A DNA stretch of 28,179 nucleotides from an uncultured Rhodocyclaceae bacterium. GTDB taxonomy: Bacteria; Pseudomonadota; Gammaproteobacteria; Burkholderiales; Rhodocyclaceae. The stretch covers positions 1 through 28,179 of the forward strand of contig URNG01000034.1 of assembly GCA_900549295.1 (NCBI GenBank), in the 5' to 3' direction. The notes below the pieces were generated by a model, which had not been told where the DNA came from, did not search any database, and saw nothing but the letters and a program-made list of their open reading frames with translations. Below, piece by piece: positions 7,266 through 16,997 of this stretch. Made by a program: the position numbers and the translations under genes. Numbering within the stretch: position 1 is the first letter of the stretch; each line of letters opens with the position of its first letter.

Positions 7266-8801
7266 TCAGCGGCTTTCCTTTATCAGGCGGTCGTACAGCG
7301 GCTGCACCGGGCGCGCATTGTTGCGGTAGAGGCGGCTGAAAATGCGGATCTGCTCATCGGAAAGCTGTATCGGCTGCTGCATCACGATCCACAACACGCC
7401 TTCCGTGCAGGGCGGCGTCGTCAGCGACCCCATGAAGGTGTAATAGCCGGGAGATCCGGGCAGAAGCTGCTTGGGTTCGATCACCGTCTTTGGCGGCGCA
7501 ACGGGCGTATTCTTCTCCAACGGCAGATTGTTCCACAGCGCCTGAATCAGCGGATGCTCACCACCGGCTTCGACCGGCAGCGCGACGATGGCCTGCGCGC
7601 CATCGCTGGCTCGATGCAACAGATGCACATCCATGGCATAACGCTGCCCGTCGACCATGATCTCGCTCGGACGATGAAAACGGATTTCTTCCAGCTCATA
7701 GGTTTTCCCCGTCAGGCTGAAACTGCTTTCCCCCACCGCCACGCTCAGGGTCTGGCCGGTATCGACGATGCGGAAGGTGGACGGGCGGTAATCGAAGCGC
7801 AGCGGTTCGAGATCGACCCGGATGCCGTTGCGCAAATCGATGGGAGCTTGGCGTTTGCCGCTGGCGCACAAGCTGTTGCGCACATCGAGCCGGGCCCAGT
7901 TTTCCGGACTGCCCGCGCCTTCATAGCCCCAGGCCACGCGATTGTTGGCCGCCTGACTCGCGGTTTGCGCAGAAGCCGGCACTACTTCCAGCATATAGCC
8001 GCCCGCATTCTCGGGGAGCGGCGCCGAAGCAGAGGCAGCGCGCGACGCCGGGCGGTTTACTGGCACACGGGCGCCCGTCGGCATGTTCCGACGCACATAT
8101 TGCGTCGCTCCCGGCACTGCCTTGACGGCAGGCAACTGCTTTTCAGCCGCCGCTTCAGGCGGCGTTTCCGATGCGGGTGACGCAGCCGGGGCAGGCGCGG
8201 GCGTAATCGGCGTCGGCGCAGCATTCTGGCCCGCCTGGGCCTGTGCTTTCAGATTCGGGCGGATCGACTCCCCCGGCGCATCGGACACTTTCTGCGCTGC
8301 GGTTTTCTGATCCGCTGCCACGGCTTTCTGGATCATCGCCGCGTTCGCCGCCTGCAGATCGCCCGTCGCCTCATTGGCCGCCTTGGCCAGCGCCAGCGGG
8401 TCGCCCTTGGGCGGGCGGCAGACTTCGCGCAACACCCGGTCATCCAGCGTGCCGCTGCGCACCGGCAACTCGGCCCCGGACACCAGTTCCTCGCGCAACA
8501 CCTCCTTGTCGCTCAGGCGATAGACACGCTTGATGGTTTTGGCATTGCGTGAACCGCAGTCATAACGCGTCGTCGCCTCGATCATGCGGTACGGCGTTCC
8601 CGTATGCGCATCGAGCAATTCACGCTCCAGCGTCACCCGGCTCAGGATTTCGACGCTGTTGCCGGTACGCTTCAAGGTGGTACGGTCCAACTCGATGCGC
8701 CGCCCCGCGTCGGTGGAGATATTCTGCCAGTTCGGCGCTGCAGCGCAGAGCGCGCTTGCCAGACTCCCTGCCAGGGTAAAAGCCAGAAACAGCGGGCGCA
8801 T
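7266..8801 (-). CDS. Exported protein: adhesin-E-like domain plus degenerate alpha-carbonic anhydrase domain
   Basis: A 511-residue periplasmic protein. The signal peptide spans about 1-21 (cleavage near LCA-AAP). Residues 24-130 resemble the surface-adhesin protein E domain (W25, paired cysteines 82 and 128). Residues about 140-285 are an Ala/Pro/Gln-rich linker, and 290-511 form an alpha-carbonic anhydrase fold (WGYEG, GKRQAPIDL, SLTTPPCTEGVLWIV). Two of the three zinc histidines are present (His376 and His393), as is the Thr199 equivalent (Thr461). The His94 equivalent is Arg374 (FHR preceded by R instead of HFHR), and the proton-shuttle His64 position is Gln350 (DTGQT instead of NGHT). 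Arg at position 94 is also found in the acatalytic animal CA-related proteins, so activity is doubtful and a binding role is possible. The start at 8801 is supported by AAGGA seven bases upstream. It is monocistronic, divergent from thiC. Confidence 0.85.
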   Translation of the reverse strand: MRPLFLAFTLAGSLASALCAAAPNWQNISTDAGRRIELDRTTLKRTGNSVEILSRVTLERELLDAHTGTPYRMIEATTRYDCGSRNAKTIKRVYRLSDKEVLREELVSGAELPVRSGTLDDRVLREVCRPPKGDPLALAKAANEATGDLQAANAAMIQKAVAADQKTAAQKVSDAPGESIRPNLKAQAQAGQNAAPTPITPAPAPAASPASETPPEAAAEKQLPAVKAVPGATQYVRRNMPTGARVPVNRPASRAASASAPLPENAGGYMLEVVPASAQTASQAANNRVAWGYEGAGSPENWARLDVRNSLCASGKRQAPIDLRNGIRVDLEPLRFDYRPSTFRIVDTGQTLSVAVGESSFSLTGKTYELEEIRFHRPSEIMVDGQRYAMDVHLLHRASDGAQAIVALPVEAGGEHPLIQALWNNLPLEKNTPVAPPKTVIEPKQLLPGSPGYYTFMGSLTTPPCTEGVLWIVMQQPIQLSDEQIRIFSRLYRNNARPVQPLYDRLIKESR

Positions 8802-8920
8802 GGAGATTCCTTTATCGAGCGGTGTAAAACGCATGGCGGACACTTTATTTCGGCCAACACGCGAATTTCTTGAGCCCCGGTCCGTACGTTGCATTTTGCC
8901 AGCCTTTCCAGTACCTTGCG

Positions 8921-9004
8921 CCGACACGTTAGGGGTGCCGGAAGGTTTCCGGCTGAGAGAGTCCCTTCGAACCTGTCCGGGTCATGCCGGCGTAGGGAAA
9001 CGGC
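8921..9004 (+). ncRNA. TPP riboswitch (THI element)
   Basis: Thiamine-pyrophosphate-sensing leader of thiC. The conserved core is intact: GGGGTGCC at 8932, CTGAGA at 8953-8958, GAACCTG at 8969-8975 and CGTAGGGA near 8991. These match the J2/3, J4/5 and P1-closing elements of the family. Binding of TPP normally lowers thiC expression. Downstream, CTCCG at 9026-9030 can pair with CGGAG at 9060-9064, which includes the thiC ribosome binding site, suggesting control of translation initiation; that part is inference. Confidence 0.96.
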
Positions 9005-9069
9005 CCCCTTTCCGGAACCTGTTGCCTCCGCTGGCGTCTGACCCCGCTGATTTTCCGCACGGAGCCGAC

Positions 9070-10986
<1,917 letters not shown>

Positions 10987-11032
10987 GGTCGCCGCTGCTT
11001 GGAAAACACCCAAACGCGCACGCCCAGCGCGC

Positions 11033-11066
11033 AAAAAACGATGGCCCCGGAAGGGGCCACGTTTTT
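11033..11066. terminator. Two-way rho-independent terminator between thiC and pal-like gene
   Basis: AAAAACG, a GGCCCC/GGGGCC stem with a GGAA loop, then CGTTTTT. The A- and T-tracts are symmetrical, so the hairpin can end transcription from thiC on the plus strand and from the convergent lipoprotein gene on the minus strand. Confidence 0.9.
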
Positions 11067-11099
11067 ACCGCGTTTACGACATCCTCAACCCTGTGCGGC

Positions 11100-11675
11100 T
11101 CATTCCTCTTTCTCGTAAACGATGTCGGCGCGGCGGTTTTCCGCCCAGGCTTCCTCGTTGCGGCCAGGCAGCTTCGGCTTGGCCTTGCCCCAGCTCTTGA
11201 CGCTGATCTGCGCCGCCTGCACGCCATGCCCAAGCAGGGTGGCGCGCACGTTTTGCGCCCGCTTCAGGCCGAGCCGCTGGTTGTACGCGGCGCTGCCGCG
11301 CTCGTCGGCATGGCCTTCGACGCGCACCCGGCTCTGCGGATTGCGCGCCAGATACTGGCCGTGCGCGGCCAGCACGCTGGCGTAATCGGCCTTGATGTCC
11401 GCCTGATCCAGATCGAAGTAGATGCTGCGCTGGGCGCGCAGACCCTGCGCATCCATCCGCATCGGCGGCTCGTCCGCCTTCGCCTCCACGCCCGCCTCCG
11501 GCACGGCGGAGGCCGCGGCCAGCGCCTGCAACTCCGCCGGCACGGGCTGACCGAGCAGACCCGGATGCACGCGCAGCGTTCCTTCCTGGGCGATCTGGCG
11601 AATCCGCGAGGGATCTTCCTTGGAGGCGCAGGCGCTGAGCAGGGCGACGAAAGCGAGAGCGAGGAGTGAGCGCAT
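11100..11675 (-). CDS. Pal/OmpA-family peptidoglycan-associated lipoprotein
   Basis: Outer-membrane lipoprotein of 191 residues. The lipobox LLSAC puts the lipidated cysteine at residue 16. A low-complexity region follows (about 20-75), then an OmpA/Pal peptidoglycan-binding domain with IYFDLDQADIK and EGHADERGSAAYNQRLGLKRAQNV. It resembles Pal, but no tolB, tolA or ybgF lies nearby, so it is probably a paralogue and I give no symbol. The ATG at 11675 follows a promoter box at 11703-11708, leaving a short leader. It is divergent from hemA and convergent with thiC, with which it shares the terminator. Confidence 0.9.
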   Translation of the reverse strand: MRSLLALAFVALLSACASKEDPSRIRQIAQEGTLRVHPGLLGQPVPAELQALAAASAVPEAGVEAKADEPPMRMDAQGLRAQRSIYFDLDQADIKADYASVLAAHGQYLARNPQSRVRVEGHADERGSAAYNQRLGLKRAQNVRATLLGHGVQAAQISVKSWGKAKPKLPGRNEEAWAENRRADIVYEKEE

Positions 11676-11702
11676 GGTGTCGGGGCATAAACGAAAGTGC
11701 GG

Positions 11703-11708
11703 ATTATA
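11703..11708 (-). promoter_or_regulatory. Probable -10 box for the Pal-like lipoprotein gene
   Basis: Reads GCTATAATCCGCAC on the minus strand, about 27 bases before the start codon. It is identical over ten bases to the box upstream of tRNA-Ala. Confidence 0.6.
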
Positions 11709-11776
11709 GCCGTCCCGCCCGCGTTCGCGCGCGCCGCATCGCCGCAGGCGGCCCGGCAGCAGCAACCCGGCAGTGC

Positions 11777-11782
11777 TATAAT
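11777..11782 (+). promoter_or_regulatory. Probable extended -10 promoter of hemA
   Basis: TGCTATAATCGCG gives a perfect TATAAT with a TG one base upstream, the extended -10 form, which would explain the lack of a good -35 element. Transcription would start near 11789, about 27 bases before the GTG start. Confidence 0.65.
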
Positions 11783-11815
11783 CGCGTCCCGCATTTGCTT
11801 CTGATCTGGCCCTCC

Positions 11816-13096
11816 GTGCTTTTTACCCTCGGCATCAATCATCACTCCGCCCCGCTTGCCATCCGCGAGCGCGTCGCTTTCGGTGCCGACAAGCTGCAAC
11901 AGGCGCTGGCCGCGCTGGCCGCGGCCGAGGGCGTAGGCGAGGCGGCCATCCTATCGACCTGCAACCGCACCGAAATCTACTGCGCGGCTGAATCCCCAGC
12001 CGCCATCGTCGATTGGCTCGGGCGCTATCACCAGATCAGCCAGGAAGAACTCGCCCCCTACCTCTACGTGCACGACCAGCCCGCTGCCATCCGCCACGCT
12101 TTCCGCGTGGCCTGCGGGCTGGATTCCATGGTCATCGGCGAGCCGCAGATTCTGGGGCAGGTCAAGGACGCCATGCGCGCCGCGGAAGAAGTCGGCACCC
12201 TGGGCGTGCGCCTGCACAAGCTCTTTCAGCGCGCCTTCTCGGTCGCCAAGGAAGTGCGCAGCACCACCGCCATCGGCGCCAACATCGTTTCCATGGCCGC
12301 CGCCGGCGTGCATCTGGCCGAGCGCATCTTCGATTCCGTGGCCGAGCAGCGCGTGTTGTTCATCGGCGCGGGCGAAATGATCGAGTTGTGCGCCGCGCAT
12401 TTTTGCGCCGAACAGCCGCGCCAGGTCACCGTCGCCAACCGCACAGTCGAGCGCGGAATCGAATTGGCCAACCGCTTCGGCGGCACCGCCATCCGCCTGG
12501 ATCAGCTCCCGGAACACCTGCCGGAACACGACATCATTGTTTCCTGCACCGCCAGCCCTCTGCCCATCATCGGCCTGGGCATGGTCGAACGCGCCGTCAA
12601 GGCCCGCCGCCACCGCCCGATATTCATCGTCGACCTCGCCGTGCCGCGCGACGTGGAGCAGGAAGTCGGCGATCTGGACGACGTGTTCCTCTACACCGTC
12701 GACGATCTGGCGCAGATCGTCGAAAGCGGCGTCGAATCGCGGCAGGCGGCCGTGGTCGAAGCCGAGGGCATCATCGGCCACCGGGTGCATGAATTTCTCG
12801 GCTGGCTGCAGGCGCGCGACACCGTGCCGGTCATCCGCGCCCTGCGCGATGCGGCCGAACGCAGCCGGCAACTGGAAGTGGAGCGCGCGCTCAAGCTGCT
12901 GGCGCGCGGCGCGGCGCCGGAAGATGTCGTCAGGCAGTTGTCGCTGCGCCTGAGCAACAAGTTGCTGCACGCACCGAGCAGCACGCTGAACTCAGCCGAT
13001 GGCAGCGAGCGCGCCTTCCTGCAAGCCGGTGCCGAACGGCTGTTTCACCTGCACGAAGCGCAAAACCAGAGCCAGAAGCTCAAGCGGCGGCGTTAA
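11816..13096 (+). CDS. hemA: Glutamyl-tRNA reductase
   Basis: Reduces glutamyl-tRNA(Glu) to glutamate-1-semialdehyde with NADPH, the first committed step of tetrapyrrole (haem) synthesis. The 426-residue product (E. coli 418) has the N-terminal LFTLGINHHSAPLAIRER and the catalytic cysteine at residue 49 in LSTCNRTEIYC. GEPQILGQVKDA, the NADPH-binding VLFIGAGEMIELCAAHF and a helical C-terminal dimerisation domain follow. The start is taken as GTG at 11816 because homologues begin at this point; there is no evident Shine-Dalgarno sequence. It appears monocistronic, followed by the REP-like repeat and a convergent gene. The usual partner prfA is not downstream. Confidence 0.95.
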   Translation: MLFTLGINHHSAPLAIRERVAFGADKLQQALAALAAAEGVGEAAILSTCNRTEIYCAAESPAAIVDWLGRYHQISQEELAPYLYVHDQPAAIRHAFRVACGLDSMVIGEPQILGQVKDAMRAAEEVGTLGVRLHKLFQRAFSVAKEVRSTTAIGANIVSMAAAGVHLAERIFDSVAEQRVLFIGAGEMIELCAAHFCAEQPRQVTVANRTVERGIELANRFGGTAIRLDQLPEHLPEHDIIVSCTASPLPIIGLGMVERAVKARRHRPIFIVDLAVPRDVEQEVGDLDDVFLYTVDDLAQIVESGVESRQAAVVEAEGIIGHRVHEFLGWLQARDTVPVIRALRDAAERSRQLEVERALKLLARGAAPEDVVRQLSLRLSNKLLHAPSSTLNSADGSERAFLQAGAERLFHLHEAQNQSQKLKRRR

Positions 13097-13120
13097 GGAA
13101 ACGCTGAACCCATCAAAACC

Positions 13121-13187
13121 GTTCGGGCTGAGCCTGCCGAAGCCCTTGATGTTGCAGGTAATGCCCTTCGACAAGCTCAGGGCGAAC
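13121..13187. repeat. Pair of inverted REP-like palindromic repeats
   Basis: Two 25-base arms (13121-13145 and 13163-13187) are inverted copies of the common proteobacterial GTTCG..CTGAGC..GTCGAAG intergenic repeat, 17 bases apart. Each arm also folds on itself: GGGCT/AGCCC in the left and GCCCT/AGGGC in the right. The pair sits between the convergent hemA and GGDEF genes, where it may help end transcription. No associated transposase (RAYT) is in the window. Confidence 0.8.
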
Positions 13188-13193
13188 ATTGGT

Positions 13194-14840
13194 TCAGGGC
13201 GGCGTCAAGCGGGTCGCCGCTGCCGCGTCCGCACCGCTCACCACCACCCGGTTACGCCCGCTGCGCTTGGCGTCGAGCAGGGCTTCATCGGCCGCTGCAA
13301 TGAGGGCAGCGCCGGTTTCCTGAGCCGACCACAGCGCGATCCCGCAACTGAAGCTTGCCGTCAGCATGCCGGTGGCGTGGCCGTGCGGCAGGCGGGAAAA
13401 ATCCTCGCGCACTTGGTCGAGCAGACGGAAAGCCTGCGCTGCCGCCACGCCGGGCAGGGCCACGATGAATTCTTCTCCGCCGTAGCGCCCGATCAGGTCA
13501 CTGCTGCGCAAACGCCCGCGCAGCAGCCAGCCCAGACTGCGTATTACCTGGTCGCCCACCGGATGCCCATAAGTGTCGTTGATCGACTTGAAGCGGTCGA
13601 TATCCAGCATGGCCACGGCCAACAGACCGCTGTGCGCGGCATCCAACGCCAGGCGCTCGACCTGGGTTTTCGCAGCGATATGGTTCAGCAAGCCCGTCAG
13701 GCTGTCGTGCTGGCTGGTGTGCAGCATTTCCCGATAGCGCTCGATCTTGGTCTTGACGACGGAAGCCAGGATGATCGGATTCGCCGGTTTGGTCAGGAAC
13801 TGGTCGCCGCCCAGGCGCAAGGCTTCCACCTGCTGCGCGATATCGGTTTCGCTGGACAGGTAGATCACCGGCAAGGCCCGGTATTCCGGCACCTGGCGCA
13901 AGGCGCTGGTGGCTTCGACGCCGGTGCAGAAGGGCATGTACATGTCCATCAGGATGGCGTCCGGTCGGTACTGCGCAGCCGCTTCCAGCAGTTGCCGCGG
14001 ATCGTTGATGGCGTGACTGTCGATGGCATGCTGCGTCAGCGCCCGGCGCACGTGCGCGGTGGCCGTGGCGGAATCCTCGACGATCAGGACGCGGTAGGCT
14101 TCCTGCTCGTTGCGCCCGATCAGGTCGAGCACGTGCGAGATCAGCTCGCAACTGCTGCGCCCGGCAGCCAGACAGGTATCCGCCCCGGCCCGCTGCAGGA
14201 GGATGATGCTCTGCAGGTTGAGCGGCGCGCCGAGACAGTAGATGTAAGTACCGGGGAAAACGCTGCGCAGTTTGACGATGGCCTTGATCGCCTCCGGCGG
14301 ATAGGCGCGTCCTTCGACGTCGGGGATAAAGACCGCCGCCAGCGGCGACTCGTCGTCCACGGAAAAAGCAGTACGCCAGTCAGCCTGCTCTGCCTGGAAA
14401 CCAAAAAACTCAAGACGCTCCGCCAGGGCACGCGCACGCTCTGAACCCGCCAGAGAAACCAGCAACAAACGGCGCTGCCCCCGGATTTTCGGCGGCTCGC
14501 CCGGGCGAGCGTCGCAACGGCGCCCCCCCTGGCCCGGCGGCGCATCCTGCTGGCGTAGGCCGCCCAGAATGACCGACAACTTGCGCTCGATCGCCAGCGC
14601 CTGATCCAGCGGCACCGGGTGTAGGCCTGGGTCGGCAAACAGCGTCAGGGCGGTGTTCTCCAGTTCCTGGCAATGGCGCACCAGGCCCGGCAGGTGGCGG
14701 CGATGCAATTGCTCCGCCAAGCCGTTGAGCAAAACAACAAATTCAACAAACAAATCAAAATCGCCGCGCACACGATAAGCCGCCCAGCCCTGCTCCAGGG
14801 CTTCGGCAAGCTTATGTATCGGTTTTTGCGCGTCGATCAT
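13194..14840 (-). CDS. Response regulator with GGDEF diguanylate cyclase domain
   Basis: Makes the second messenger c-di-GMP under control of a phosphorylatable receiver. The 548 residues comprise a helical N-terminal region (1-95), a receiver-like domain (122-243) lacking an obvious phospho-acceptor, and a true receiver domain (249-365). The latter has acidic pocket Glu255-Asp256, phospho-acceptor Asp299 in LMDMYMP and Lys351 in TKPANP. The C-terminal GGDEF domain (375-535) has the active motif GGEEF at 454-458 and the product-inhibition site RSSD at 445-448, five residues before it as expected. The layout recalls PleD (two receivers plus GGDEF). No histidine kinase is adjacent. It lies 85 bp after mrp; a CATAAT box in that gap may give it its own promoter. 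Confidence 0.92.
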   Translation of the reverse strand: MIDAQKPIHKLAEALEQGWAAYRVRGDFDLFVEFVVLLNGLAEQLHRRHLPGLVRHCQELENTALTLFADPGLHPVPLDQALAIERKLSVILGGLRQQDAPPGQGGRRCDARPGEPPKIRGQRRLLLVSLAGSERARALAERLEFFGFQAEQADWRTAFSVDDESPLAAVFIPDVEGRAYPPEAIKAIVKLRSVFPGTYIYCLGAPLNLQSIILLQRAGADTCLAAGRSSCELISHVLDLIGRNEQEAYRVLIVEDSATATAHVRRALTQHAIDSHAINDPRQLLEAAAQYRPDAILMDMYMPFCTGVEATSALRQVPEYRALPVIYLSSETDIAQQVEALRLGGDQFLTKPANPIILASVVKTKIERYREMLHTSQHDSLTGLLNHIAAKTQVERLALDAAHSGLLAVAMLDIDRFKSINDTYGHPVGDQVIRSLGWLLRGRLRSSDLIGRYGGEEFIVALPGVAAAQAFRLLDQVREDFSRLPHGHATGMLTASFSCGIALWSAQETGAALIAAADEALLDAKRSGRNRVVVSGADAAAATRLTPP

Positions 14841-14925
14841 GGCGGAATGCGAGATGATTAACCTCGAATTATGGGCGTCTCACCCGCGCAAGGCAATGCA
14901 GATTTGTTATTTATTCCAGTTTATA

Positions 14926-16017
14926 TCAGGCGTTCTGCACGACAATGTTCGGGAATTTCGACGTCATGTCCTTGGCTTTTTCTGCCACCTTCACCGCCAC
15001 CCGGCGCGCAATCGCACGGTAGATTTCCGCCGCTTTGGAATCCGGCGCGCCCACCACGGTCGGTTTGCCGCCATCGGCCATTTGCCGGATGCTCATTTCC
15101 AGCGGCAGCGCGCCCAGAAATTCCACGCCGTAATCGGCGCACATCTTTTCGCCGCCGCCTTCCCCGAACACATGCTCGGCATGGCCGCAATTCGAGCAGA
15201 CGTGGATGCTCATGTTTTCCACCAGACCGAGAATGGGCACATTCACTTTTTCGAACATCTTCAATCCCTTGCGCGCATCGATCAGGGCAATGTCCTGCGG
15301 CGTGGTGACGATCACCGCGCCCGTCACCGGCACCTTCTGGGCGAGCGACAACTGCGTGTCGCCAGTGCCGGGCGGCATGTCGACGATGAGGTAGTCGACG
15401 TCCTGCCAGCGGGTCTGATGCAGCATCTGATCGAGCGCCTGCACCACCATCGGGCCGCGCCAGATCATCGGCGTTTCGACGTCGACCATGAAGCCGATGG
15501 ACATGGCCTGCACGCCGTAAGCGGTGAGCGGCTCCATGTTTTCCCCATCGCGCGACTCCGGCTGCTGCCCGGCCAAGCCGAGCATTTGCGGCTGCGAAGG
15601 GCCGTAGATGTCGGCGTCCAGGATGCCTACCGCCGCCCCTTCCTGGGCCAGCGCCAGCGCCAGATTCACCGCCGTGGTGCTCTTGCCGACGCCACCTTTG
15701 CCGGAGGCCACGGCAACCACGTTCTTCACGCCGGGCAGCAGCTTGACGCCCATCTGCACCGCGTGCGCCAGAATCTTGCTGTATACGTTGGCCGAAACGT
15801 TGCCGACGCCGGGCAGCGCCTTGACGGCGGCGATCACCTGCTTGCGGATGAGATCGATCTGGCTCCTGGCGGGGTAACCCAGCTCGATATCGAAGGCGAC
15901 GTCGGCCCCATCGATGCGGATATTCTTTACCGCCTTACCGGCCACATAGCTCTTCCCGGTATTGGGGTCGATCGCCTCATTCAGGGCGTACGTGATGTCT
16001 TGTGCAACGAGGCTCAT
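14926..16017 (-). CDS. apbC: Iron-sulfur cluster carrier ATPase (ApbC/Mrp)
   Basis: P-loop ATPase that holds and transfers Fe-S clusters to apoproteins. The 363-residue product has an N-terminal MIP18/DUF59 domain (1-85), the deviant Walker A SGKGGVGKS at 105-113, the DMPPGTGD motif, and the cluster-bridging CxxC at Cys274/Cys277 (VCSNCGH). The ATG at 16017 is preceded by CTGGAG, and this ribosome binding site lies inside the 3' arm of a perfect inverted repeat (16022-16094). It is 92 bp downstream of the OmpR-type regulator and could be read from the same transcript. In E. coli the homologue mrp is divergent from and adjacent to metG; here metG is about 5.3 kb away with four genes between. 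Confidence 0.95.
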   Translation of the reverse strand: MSLVAQDITYALNEAIDPNTGKSYVAGKAVKNIRIDGADVAFDIELGYPARSQIDLIRKQVIAAVKALPGVGNVSANVYSKILAHAVQMGVKLLPGVKNVVAVASGKGGVGKSTTAVNLALALAQEGAAVGILDADIYGPSQPQMLGLAGQQPESRDGENMEPLTAYGVQAMSIGFMVDVETPMIWRGPMVVQALDQMLHQTRWQDVDYLIVDMPPGTGDTQLSLAQKVPVTGAVIVTTPQDIALIDARKGLKMFEKVNVPILGLVENMSIHVCSNCGHAEHVFGEGGGEKMCADYGVEFLGALPLEMSIRQMADGGKPTVVGAPDSKAAEIYRAIARRVAVKVAEKAKDMTSKFPNIVVQNA

Positions 16018-16021
16018 GGGT

Positions 16022-16094
16022 TACTCCAGGAAAACGTGGGACGAAGGTGGCGGGCCGAAGCTGGTAACAAATACCCGACTAATTTCCTGGAGTA
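16022..16094 (-). promoter_or_regulatory. Perfect 12-bp inverted repeat enclosing the apbC ribosome binding site
   Basis: TACTCCAGGAAA at 16022-16033 is exactly complementary to TTTCCTGGAGTA at 16083-16094, with 49 bases between. In the minus-strand transcript the 3' arm contains the CTGGAG ribosome binding site of apbC, so the stem would block translation initiation. The loop has no U-tract, so it is not an ordinary terminator. The repeat begins and ends in TA, so a 73-bp insertion remnant with TA target duplication is an alternative reading. Confidence 0.6.
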
Positions 16095-16109
16095 TAGCGC
16101 AAAGCCCTC

Positions 16110-16793
16110 TCAGCGGCTCACCGCATCCAGCCGGTAGCCCTGACCATAGACCGACATCAGCATCAGCCCGCTTTCGCCCGCCAGCCCCAGTTTCTTGCGC
16201 AGGCGGCTGGCGTGGGTATCGACCGTGCGGGTATCGACATCCGCTTCGCGCACCCACACGGAAGCCAGCAACTCATCGCGCCCGAGCACGCGGCCGATGT
16301 TGTTGAGCAAGACCACTGCCAGATCGAATTCGCGCTGGGTCAGTTCGATTTCCTGTCCGCTGAGGCGGATGCGCCGCCCCTCCATGTCCAGTTCGATGCT
16401 GCCAAAGCGCAGCAGCGAAGGCGTCCTGCCCTGCACACGGCGCAGCAGGACATTCACCCGCGCCAGAAATTCCATATAGCGCACCGGTTTGGGAATGTAG
16501 TCATCCGCTCCCTGGCGCAGGATGTCGGAAGCAAAATCCTCCTCGGTACGCGCAGTGCACACCACGACCGGCACATCCCAGCCACATTGTTCACGAATCT
16601 TGCCGACCAGGATGTCGCCGCTGATGTCGGGCAGTGCCCAATCGACCACATAAAAGTCGAAACGCCTGCCGGGCAAGGCTGCAAGAAAGCTCTCGCCATC
16701 AGAAAAAACCTCTACCTGATAGCCCTCACTTTTCAGCAAGGCCTTCAAAACCTCGGCCTGACTGCGGCTGTCTTCGACTACGGCAAAAATCAT
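16110..16793 (-). CDS. OmpR/PhoB-family response regulator (orphan)
   Basis: Transcription factor of 227 residues: receiver domain 1-115 with acidic pair Glu8-Asp9, phospho-acceptor Asp51 in VVDWALPD, Thr80 and Lys102 in YIPKPVR. A winged-helix DNA-binding domain (about 128-225) follows, with LTQREFDLAVVLLNN, VDTHASRLRKKLG and the closing YGQGYRL. The ATG at 16793 follows a strong GGGAGGGG site; an in-frame ATG further upstream lacks one. No sensor kinase gene is adjacent, so its partner and target are unknown. It heads a minus-strand run with apbC and the GGDEF regulator, and is divergent from the membrane protein gene at 16998. Confidence 0.93.
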   Translation of the reverse strand: MIFAVVEDSRSQAEVLKALLKSEGYQVEVFSDGESFLAALPGRRFDFYVVDWALPDISGDILVGKIREQCGWDVPVVVCTARTEEDFASDILRQGADDYIPKPVRYMEFLARVNVLLRRVQGRTPSLLRFGSIELDMEGRRIRLSGQEIELTQREFDLAVVLLNNIGRVLGRDELLASVWVREADVDTRTVDTHASRLRKKLGLAGESGLMLMSVYGQGYRLDAVSR

Positions 16794-16920
16794 AACCCCT
16801 CCCAGAGAATGCTGATTTTTACCTGGAATCCGGTATTCTGCCAAGCAACAAACGCCTGATTTTACAATCTTTCACTTTAATCCACAGTGTGGCCAAAGCC
16901 GCATCGGACCGCAAGCGCGA

Positions 16921-16926
16921 TAGAAT
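16921..16926 (+). promoter_or_regulatory. Probable -10 box for the membrane/TPR-like protein gene
   Basis: TAGAAT within GATAGAATCGAAAG, about 70 bases before the ATG at 16998. The same TAGAATCG form precedes metG. The rest of the 204-base divergent gap shows no further clear signal. Confidence 0.45.
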
Positions 16927-16997
16927 CGAAAGTCCGCTCCTGCAACGAGCAAACCCCACCCCATGCAGCCCAGAATGCGCAACACCTCCACTTGGCC

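Noticed and set aside
8802..8927. Longer N-terminus for the carbonic-anhydrase-like protein
   Set aside because: The extension runs into the divergent thiC leader, and would bury the signal peptide that starts at 8801 behind 42 residues.
16022..16094. Inverted repeat read as a terminator between the regulator gene and apbC
   Set aside because: The loop is 49 bases, the stem is not GC-rich, and no U-tract follows on either strand.
12999..16137. Two long plus-strand frames (to 14444 and from 14839) opposite the GGDEF gene and apbC
   Set aside because: The minus strand carries complete domains with catalytic motifs; the plus-strand products show none.
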